A stretch of 64,000 bases of DNA from the NCBI RefSeq assembly GCF_943734655.1, contig NC_071355.1:219233527-219297526 (forward strand), given 5' to 3'. Numbering within the stretch: position 1 is the stretch's first letter; every line of letters starts with the position of its first letter. Positions 56,910 through 64,000 of the stretch are shown here, in pieces. The stretch comes from Sabethes cyaneus. Lineage: Eukaryota > Arthropoda > Insecta > Diptera > Culicidae. The notes under the pieces are model-generated. The model had not been told where the DNA came from. It did no database searches and saw only the letters and a program-made list of their open reading frames with translations. A program made the translations under genes and the position numbers.

Positions 56910-57230
56910 ACCTTTTCGCGCGCTGATTGGCGGCTAAAGGCCCAAACAGAATGCTGCTTCAACGCGTCCATCAGCGTTATTTTGACAGTTTTTCTATGGG
57001 TTTACTATCAAATTGACGCTGACGGATGCGTTGAGGCAGCATTCTCTTTGGGAATGGGTACACTTTTCAACAATGTTTATTTGCTTTTAAGAACTCCGCT
57101 CACGGATGCTTGAAAGCTCTACAACAATTAAAGCTGGAAATATCAACTTGAGGTTAATAAAGTTACCAAAGGCATGTTAATATTTTCCGATGGTTGGACC
57201 CATTAGCCGCCATTAAGCGCGCGAAAAGGT
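56910..57230. mobile_element. MITE with nested hairpin
   Basis: ACCTTTTCGCGCGCTGATTG and GGCGGCTAAAGG on the left, inverted at the right as GCCGCCATTAAGCGCGCGAA AAGGT. An inner hairpin (56949-57045: AGAATGCTGCTTCAACGCGT, inverted as ACGCATCC-containing arm) has arms of about 43 bp. The 91-codon frame at 56838-57113 is a product of this structure. Confidence 0.7.
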
Positions 57231-57518
57231 AGATTCAAATTTACCATGATTCTTGTACAAGTAACAAGTTTTCAGATAATTTTACTACCTTTCATTAGTA
57301 ATTTTGACTACGATTCAGTTATTTTTGTTATGTGTCGGGGTAACGCATAGTAATTTTGACCAGAACACTGCTTAAGCTAAACAGAAATCTTTTCTGCGAA
57401 ATTAACTAGTATGTACTCTCAATTTTACCCTCTAATGTGGTAACAATCATTATGATCCTTGTTTCAGTGTAGAGACTCGGAGTTAAGAATTATTGTAACA
57501 GTAGCCAGTAGGATGCAA

Positions 57519-57795
57519 AATACAATGAATTCTCGGGAAATTTTTCAAATAGACCTATGTGACAATGAGAGATTCTCTTCGTGTCTCCTCTCTTCCGCTT
57601 TTTACTGATGCATTTCAACACATCAGCTTTGCGTAAATCGGTTGCTGGCGTCACTAGTTATCTAAATGTTTTGAAAATTTTCTTTTCTATACATGTATGT
57701 AACCGTGAAAAGCGGAAGAGAGGAGACGCGAAGAAAATCTCTCATTGTAACATATAGGTCTATTTGAATAATTATCCGAGAATTATTCTAAATTT
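57519..57795. mobile_element. Foldback MITE with CAAATAGACC arms
   Basis: TCAAATAGACCTATGTGACA, ATGAGAGATTCTCTTCG and CTCCTCTCTTCCGCTTTT on the left are mirrored on the right. The match weakly extends outward through GAATTCTCGG. Arms are about 85 bp. Confidence 0.75.
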
Positions 57796-58008
57796 GTTGT
57801 CAAAAAAGATAACCATATCATCAAACTTTTTATCGTTCATCATAACCTTTACGGTTTTGAAAGATTCTACTATAAAAATGACGGATTGCTTAGTAATTTG
57901 ACGACAAAAAATGTAAAAAATCTAAAAAAATATATTAACAATGTGAATGTTAATATATGTCCTTTTATGGGTAAACGAAGAAGCAAAACATAACTAAAAA
58001 CGGCAGTA

Positions 58009-58332
58009 CACTGAAGTCGCTTTTTACGTGGTTTTTTACGCGGCTATTTTTGCGCGGAATTTCGCGTTTTTTTCACGAATTTCGGAGTTTACGTGGTTTT
58101 TTTTACTCGAATTTCGGAATTTACGCGGTTTTTTACGCGATTTTCGGAATTTACGCGGATGTGCTCAAAACGTGTATTTTTTCGAGAAGTTTTGAAATCC
58201 ACAGTTTTTTACGCGAAATTTAAGTTTTTTTACGCGAATTTTTTAATTTACGCGGGTTTTTACGCGAATTTCGGAATTTACGCGGTTTTTTTTAAGCGGA
58301 ACGTATCCTTCGCGTAAGAAGCGACTTGAGTG
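58009..58332. mobile_element. TA-target MITE built of TTTACGCGG words
   Basis: CACTGAAGTCGCTTTTTACG and, inverted, CACTCAAGTCGCTTCTTACG, each flanked by TA (58007-58008, 58333-58334). The body repeats AATTTCGGAATTTACGCGG-type words. Tc1/mariner or pogo-type target; 324 bp; non-coding. Confidence 0.85.
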
Positions 58333-58734
58333 TATTGGGTGCTTTGCCCAAAGTTAAATGCGATCTAAAGGAAACACCGCGCTTGAAGCAGAATGCTGTA
58401 AACAGGCATGTTGTTCACCTGACTGGGTTGTCAAAAGTAACTAAAACTTTATGATTTCTGATAATTTCTTCCAATAATATCAAAATCGATCCGGCAACTA
58501 TGAAAGAGCATTTCATTTTTGAGTTGCGCGGTGGATAATTTTCAATGAAACTCACAATATATTAATGATGAAACATAGCCACTTCCACTCTATACACTTA
58601 AAATATTCTGAACATATCTAATGTCAAATTTCTGAGATTCCAAATGATTATCATGTGCCACATATAAACACAATCCGTCAAGAAGTACACATAAAAAGTA
58701 TACGCGTGTGAATCTATACCTATAAAGAAGGATT

Positions 58735-58737
<3 letters not shown>

Positions 58738-58776
<39 letters not shown>

Positions 58777-58777
58777 C
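58738..58777. repeat. (CTGT)n microsatellite
   Basis: About nine CTGT/TTGT units next to the 5' end of the Helitron-like element; similar tracts sit at this position in related elements. Confidence 0.85.
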
Positions 58778-58869
58778 GTATGTTCCTTATAGAATCGAAA
58801 ACCACTGAACCAATCGGCATGAAAATATGCATGTAGAGGTTTTTTGGGGCCAGGAAAGGTTTTAGTGAT

Positions 58870-60950
58870 GGTTAGAAACCCCTCCCCCCACTAAGAGGGG
58901 GGGCTCCCATACAAATGAAACACAAGTTTCTGCGTAACTCGACAACTAATCAAGCAAATAGAACAAAATTTGGCATGTGGGTGTTTTCGGTGACAAGAAT
59001 TTATTCTATGGTAAACTGAGACCCCTCCCCTCTTTATAAGGGGAATTATAACTCCTCTCCTCTTTAAAAGGGGGGGCTTCCATACAATTTTCCTCATAAC
59101 TCGAGAAGTAATTAAGCAAATGGAACCAAATTTGGCATGTGGATGTTTTTGGAGACAAAAATTTTTTCTATGATGAATTGGGACCCCTCCCCGTTTTAGG
59201 AGGGGGGGATCCTATACACATGAAATACAAATTTCCTCATAACTGAAGAACTAATCAAGCAAATGGAACAAAATTTGGCATGTGAAAGTTTTCGAGGGCA
59301 AGAATATTTTCTATGGTGAATAAGGACCCCTCCCCACTTTAAGAGGGGGGGCTCCTATACAAACTAAATACAAATTTCCTCATAACTCGAGAACTAATCA
59401 AGCAAATGGAACAAAATTTGGCACGTGGGTGTTTTTGGAGACAAATTTTTTTTCTATGATGAACTGGCACCCCTCCTCACGTTAGGAGGGGGGCTCCTAT
59501 ACAAATGAAATACAAATTTCCTCATAACTCGAGAGCTAATCAAGCAAATGAAACCAAATTTGGCATGTGAAAGTTTTCGAGGGCAAGAATATTTTCTATG
59601 GTGAATTAGGACCCCTCCCCACTTTAAGAGGGGGGGCTCCTGTACCAAAGAAACACAATTTTCCTCATAACTCGAGAATTAAGCAAATGGAACCAAATTT
59701 GGCATGTGGGTGTTTTTGGAGACAAAAATTTTTTCTATGATGAATTGGGACCCCTCCCCACTTTAGGAAGGGGGGCTCCTATACAAATGAAATGCAAATT
59801 TCCTCATAACTCGAGAATTAATCAAGCAAATGGAACCAAATTTGGCATGTGAAAGTTTTCTAGGGCATGAATATTTTCTATGGTGAATTAGATCTCCTCC
59901 CCACTTTAGGAGTGGGGCTCTTATACAAACGAAATACAAATTTCCTCATAACTCGAGAACTAATCAAGCAAATGGAACCAAATTTGACACGTGGGTGTTT
60001 TTGGAGACAAAAATTTTTTCTATGATGAACTGGGACCCCTCCTCACGTTAGGAGGGGGCTCCTATACAAATGAAATACAAATTTCCTTATAACTCGAAAG
60101 CTAATCAAGCAAATGAAACCAAATTTGGCATGTGAAAGTTTTCGAGGGCAAGAATATTTTCTATGGTGAATTAGGACCCCTCCCAACTTTAAGAGGGGGG
60201 GCTCCTATACAAACGAAATACATATTTCCTCATAACTCGAGAACTAATCAAGCAAATGGAACCAAATTTGACATGTAAGTGGTTTTGGACGCAAGATTTT
60301 TTTCTATGGTGAATTGAGGCCCCTCTCTTCTTTAGAAAGCGTGTTATGGCCCAACTTCCCTTTAAGAGGGTGGGCTTCCATACAAATGAAATGCAAATTT
60401 CCTCTTATCTCGAGAATTAATCAATCAAATGGAACCAAATTTGGCATGTGGGAGTTTTAGATGGCAGAAATTTTTTCTATGGTGAATTACGACCCCTTCC
60501 CCTTTTAACCCTCTCTGTCCCAGGGGCGTTTTGTTGGTTTACAGTTTTTGATCATGTAAAAAAGCTATAAATTAGCAATTGGTCAAACGCAACTATACAG
60601 CTTGTTAAACAATGTTTTTACTACGTTATAAAACCAAAATATCCATATTTGAATGCCTCAAAAATTTTCCCGGCCAATTTTAGGGTCGGAAGTCATGGAG
60701 CACCTGTGCTACCATGGGACAGAGAGGGTTAAGAGGGGAGCTCCCATACAAATGAAATTCAAATTTCCTTACAACTTGAGAACTAATCAAGCAAATGGAA
60801 CCAAATTTGGCATGTGGGAGATTTTGGAGTCTTGAATTTATTTTACGATAGTTAGCGACCTCTCACCCCTGTGGTAGGGGGATATGGACTCTCATACAAA
60901 TAAAACAGAAATTTTTGCGAAACTCAAAAACTAATCGAACTCGAGAAATT
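58870..60950 (+). repeat. Minisatellite array of about 12 units, partly A/B dimeric
   Basis: Each unit of about 140-170 bp holds CCCCTCCCC..AAGAGGGG, CTCATAACTCGAGAACTAAT and AAGCAAATGGAACCAAATTT. From about 59127 to 60130 two unit types alternate: A with GGGTGTTTTTGGAGACAAA and B with GAAAGTTTTCGAGGGCAAGA. This gives a higher-order period of about 285 bp, four times. Confidence 0.85.
60509..60728. mobile_element. piggyBac-like MITE (TTAA target)
   Basis: CCCTCTCTGTCCCA and TGGGACAGAGAGGG inverted ends, flanked by TTAA at 60505-60508 and 60729-60732, inside an array unit whose uninterrupted form reads CTTTAAGAGGG. 220 bp, non-coding. Confidence 0.88.
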
Positions 60951-61092
60951 CGAGACTCTTCCATAAAACATTAGTCAATACAAGACCACAAAAACTATCT
61001 ATAGTAACACTAGATCATTCAGGACGAGACGGTCGCGAGTGTTTCCGGTGACCCGCCGTCGGAAGCGCCGCCCACTGGGGGGCTTGCAAAAC

Positions 61093-61360
61093 CATTGGCG
61101 GAACTAGTGCTCACTTCTAGGGGGGGCTATAGCCCCCGGAATTTTTTTCAACCGTTTTATTTCGTCGGCATATTAAAATTTAATGCACATTAATGCCTGG
61201 AATCTTATAACAGTTATGCAAATAAACTTTACTCTGAAGTTTTTCGTACCTTTAGTTATCTAACTATTGGTTTTTCAAAAATTAAAAAACTTAGTCAACT
61301 TTTCTAGGGGGGGCTAAATCTTTTCTAGGGAGGGCTTAGCCCCCCCTAGTTCCGCCAATG
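61093..61360. mobile_element. hAT-like MITE with exact 8-bp duplication
   Basis: CATTGGCGGAACTAG and CTAGTTCCGCCAATG inverted ends with GGGGGGCT/AGCCCCCC next to them, flanked by TGCAAAAC at 61085-61092 and 61361-61368. 268 bp. It lies in the 3' tail of the Helitron-like element. Confidence 0.92.
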
Positions 61361-61458
61361 TGCAAAACTCGAGATTGTGACAAAGATCATCCGAGATTCA
61401 TGATTTATGTACAACACAGGTTAATTTGTGGCAATACGAAGTTTGTCGGGTCAGCTAG

Positions 61459-61691
61459 TAAATGATAAATGAAAGCTGCCACAAAAAATTCATTTGGTAC
61501 ATTTACTGGGCACATTGCGAAAATCTATGTGTGGGACACATAGAAATTATACGAAAAGCTTTCTCAGTGTAAAATAAGAAACAAGAATATGAATAAAATT
61601 TGAATTTACGACAACTTTAAAATAAATTTAGCAGAAATTTCAATGCCCACAATAAAAACTGTTGTAGACCGTGCTGTAGACGCATTGTTTA
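61459..61691. other. Spacer, nothing recognised
   Basis: AT-rich stretch between the Helitron-like element and the foldback MITE. Confidence 0.3.
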
Positions 61692-61909
61692 TATTGTCAA
61701 TTGCAAGGAAAATTGTCCAGTCAATAAATGCGCAATCGCTCATAAAAGTGCTATTTTAGCTTAAATCGTTTCGGTCTCTTCGGCGCACTTATTGCTTGGA
61801 AGATAACGAAAAAGTGCACCGAAGATACCGAGACGATTTAATGCAAAATAGCACTTTTATGAGCGATATCGCACTTTGGATGGTAAATTTTTTCTTGCAA
61901 TTGACAATA
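61692..61909. mobile_element. Foldback MITE next to an orphan exon
   Basis: TATTGTCAATTGCAAG and CTTGCAATTGACAATA ends; inner arms GCTCATAAAAGTGCTATTTT and AAATCGTTTCGGTCTCTTCG are mirrored on the right. Ends 8 bases before the stop codon of the minus-strand exon, so it may supply that transcript's 3' UTR. Confidence 0.8.
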
Positions 61910-61917
61910 CTACAAGT

Positions 61918-62189
61918 TCAATGTAAATCATTTTTCGGAAAACTTGCCATCTCGTTAAAAAACTGTTCTCTCAGATCCTCTTCACGCGATTCCACGATAA
62001 ACTGCTTGTAATCAATGCTGTTTGAAACCCCTTGGAAAACAGCCAAACTTTTGAAACGACAAGGCAAGGCATGATTAATTAATGATCCCCATACTCCTCT
62101 ATACACAGGATCCTGTTCACTTACAGTAATCTCGCAATCGGGTGGTCCAAATCCAAATGCTGTGTGTCCGTCGTAATTCCTCAGCTGGC
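61918..62189 (-). CDS. Orphan terminal coding exon of an unrecognised gene (or remnant)
   Basis: On the minus strand an acceptor CTGATTGCAG opens a frame at 62189: QLRNYDGHTAFGFGPPDCEI, then DPVYRGVWGSLINHALPCRF, FKSLAVFQGVSNSIDYKQFI and DLREQFFNEMASFPKNDLH, stop at 61920-61918 (about 90 codons, first two bases completing a codon). The composition looks like real protein: mixed, with Trp, Cys and Pro. Upstream in the same frame a TAA precedes any ATG, so it needs an exon further right, which would lie opposite or beyond the TCAIM-like gene; otherwise it is a 5'-lost remnant. A GTAAGTG inside (near 62125) could be an alternative donor. Family not recognised. Confidence 0.5.
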
Positions 62190-62517
62190 CTGCAATCAGT
62201 TCAGTTTTATAGCCAAGGTTTTAGCATGTTGTTATGGCTTATGAGCCTGTCACCTGACAAAAAATCAGTTAAATCGATCGGATTTTTTTTTTTATAAATT
62301 ACGGTGGGTACGTCTCGTTAGTCGAAGGACTGCTGTATGCAAAATCTCGTAATCAGCTGTCAAAAAGTTTGTGATGACAAAATGTTCTTTTCCTATTTAC
62401 TTACACCCTACCGAGAAAATAGTATCGCGCACAGAGTAGATTTAGTATTTCGCTGATATAGTACGTGATTACTTGAAAAAATAATATAAAATAAAAGCAT
62501 ACGCAATACAACAAACG
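62190..62517. promoter_or_regulatory. Intergenic region, presumed promoter of the TCAIM-like gene
   Basis: 328 bases between the orphan exon and the start codon at 62518. AT-rich before the ATG, with no clear TATA box. The role is inferred from position only. Confidence 0.35.
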
Positions 62518-64000
62518 ATGAATATATATCTCAAGAGATGGTGAGTATAAAGTTTGTTGATTTGCCTAAGTTCTGTGTTATTCATGAAAATTACGCTTAC
62601 TAGCATACCGTGCAACAATTACGGCAGCATCATCTTTCGGATGATAAGTTCTTCTGAAGTTGCCACCGCACTGCGACCATTCTATTTTGCGGTTCATCCA
62701 GATCTTTTCGGACGTTATCCTCAACAGCGACAAGTGAACGAGGATTCGCTTAAGCTGCTTAGTGCACACCTAGAATCACTACTTAGCCAGAGGCGTATAC
62801 TCCCTTCGACACCCAAAATGTTACCCTTCTATGTGCGTACATCAAATTCTCCCGAACAACGGGGGACCTTCAATCTAGTCAAAGTACCACTAGAAAGAAC
62901 TGTCGATCCAAAAATATTTTTACGAAAAATTTTGGAATCTTGCAATTTATCAACGGAGTATCTTGACAAAATTCCCTCTGGCACGAGCAGTGGTGACAAA
63001 AGTCAACGATCAAGGTCAAGCTCGGACACAGGCAGTTACAACGAATCTTTTACTTACCGCAAACGAACGGAAGATGGTTCCGACAATCAAGAAGAATCTC
63101 CTTTCGAAAGCGAATTCGATGTGTTTCAATTTCGTATTAAGAAGGCTAGAGAAAACGAATCACTAAAACTCTGGTTGCAAAAGCACATGGTCACGGCAAA
63201 CGTCCGAACACGTGCTCTCCAAGAACTCAAAGATGAAGTTGAAAAGCTGAGGGAATCTGTTGTTAAACTCTTGCAAGTTCAGGACATTGTGTACGATTGT
63301 GGTTGGAACGTTGAACATTTTAGGGGTTGCCTGAAAAGTTTAGAACGGCTAGCAACTTTGCACCCTGGGGCGATGCAGGTAGTAAAAGGTAGAGTCGTTG
63401 TTTTCGCACAATTCACTGGAGTTAGCTTGGAAGGACACGTAATGCTTTTTACGGGGGACGTCCAAAGAAACTGGTTGGATGTAAGGCGATTAGTTTCTAG
63501 ATTTGATCTTATTTTACTGAATTCATTTTCTGATTCTCTTCTAGCTCATACAGAATATTGAAAAGCATGATGCCTATCTGCGAAAACTTCCCGCCTATGA
63601 ATATGCTCTATCACAGGTTTTACGAAATATTCGAATAGGACGCCGCAAATTTATGCCCAAGGCACAAGCAATGGCGTATGCTTCACATCTGCGCAAGATT
63701 ACCACTAGTTTGTTAGATTATTTGGGTAAATACAAGTATCCGAAGAACTGGCCAACAGATCTGTCGAAGTTCGAAATAGTCGTCGAATCTGAGGCAGGTC
63801 CTTTAATGGTTAGTCCAACCGGACAACTGATCGTACCGGCAACTTGCCCCGGAACACTACTAGTCGATTTTTTAACAAACCATCTAGAAGAATCTCTTCA
63901 GAAGCAGCAATCTTACGACCGGCAAAAGCATGTTGAACGCGATCTGCACACGCGATGCATCAAACAGTTTCAGTTGGTCTCACTGGATAAGGACGACTCC
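62518..64000 (+). CDS. TCAIM-like mitochondrial protein (DUF4460/DUF4461), 5' part
   Basis: Exons 62518-62540, 62604-63480 and 63545 to past the window edge; introns of 63 and 64 bp are GT-AG, and joining them keeps frame (8 + 292 + 152 codons so far). The start MNIYLKRC is chosen because its splice restores the conserved frame; the longer frame beginning at 62554 runs through the intron. The N-terminus is basic, fitting a mitochondrial presequence. EVATALRPFYFAVHPDLFG (26-44) carries a J-like HPD at 39-41, as in vertebrate T-cell activation inhibitor, mitochondrial. Later a charged helical stretch (LQELKDEVEKLRESVVKLL) precedes GHVMLFTGDVQRNWLD. The family's molecular role is poorly known. 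The 3' end lies beyond 64000. Confidence 0.87.

Larger units (their letters stand above)
58713..61458 (+). mobile_element. Helitron-like non-autonomous element, full length, with tandem array
   Basis: Begins A|TCTATACCTATAAAGAAGG, then a (CTGT)n run at 58738-58777, ATAGAATCGAAAACCACTGA, a tandem array to about 60950, and the conserved tail GCAAAACTCGAG ... GTTTGTCGGGTCAGCTAG|T. The TC start, CTAG end and insertion between A and T fit Helitron rules. The usual 3' hairpin is not clear. Two MITEs were inserted later (60509 and 61093). It encodes no Rep-helicase. Confidence 0.7.

Noticed and set aside
58870..60950. Regularly spaced repeats that could be mistaken for a CRISPR-like array
   Set aside because: Units are 140-170 bp, diverged, eukaryotic and lie in a mobile element with no cas-like genes.
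62554..62603. Upstream extension of the TCAIM-like frame starting MLICLSS
   Set aside because: It runs through a 63-bp GT-AG intron; the exon starting at 62518 joins in frame and gives the better start.

Overview
This window is eukaryotic and looks like a culicine mosquito, most likely Aedes. The support is a closely Drosophila-like me31B gene with short insect introns, and a repeat load typical of Aedes: RTE-clade and jockey-like LINE debris, a Tc1/mariner transposase remnant, many foldback MITEs and tRNA-like SINEs. The species is inferred from general knowledge; no search was possible. Gene density is very low: two clear host genes and one orphan exon in 64 kb.

Layout. 1-673 is the open end of a LINE reverse transcriptase that leaves the window. 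680-2470 is T-rich DNA broken by a Helitron-like copy and two SINE-like inserts. 2.5-13.2 kb is mostly featureless, apart from a small palindromic MITE at 3.6 kb and a nest of three elements at 7.9-9.3 kb. 13.5 kb holds about 92 perfect copies of a pentamer, abutting decayed RTE copies (13.96-16.8 kb). 20.5-22.4 kb is a transposon inside a transposon. 22.5-24.3 kb has a mariner remnant, a jockey 3' end and a retro-insertion with a 22-bp target duplication. 24.4-28.3 kb is a 4-kb terminal-inverted-repeat element holding a perfect 202-bp palindrome and a 4-bp microsatellite. 28.7-32 kb carries an RTE fragment and a 2.4-kb foldback with arms near 800 bp. 37.1-41.6 kb is RTE debris with MITEs. 42-46.7 kb is AT-rich with nothing recognised.

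Host genes. The me31B/DDX6 orthologue (46733-48538, minus, five coding exons, 439 aa) is complete and carries every DEAD-box motif; it represses and stores mRNA in cytoplasmic granules. At the right edge a TCAIM-like mitochondrial protein gene (62518 to beyond 64000, plus) starts with a short exon and shows a J-like HPD tripeptide. Divergent to it, an orphan coding exon (61918-62189, minus) ends 8 bases from a foldback MITE.

49.5-61.5 kb is another transposon field. It includes a 2.75-kb Helitron-like element filled with a tandem array arranged as alternating A/B units, which was itself hit by a piggyBac-like MITE (TTAA) and a hAT-like MITE (8-bp duplication). I see no evidence of a new multi-gene system. 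The novelty here is structural: nested elements with recoverable insertion order, and unusually intact palindromes.
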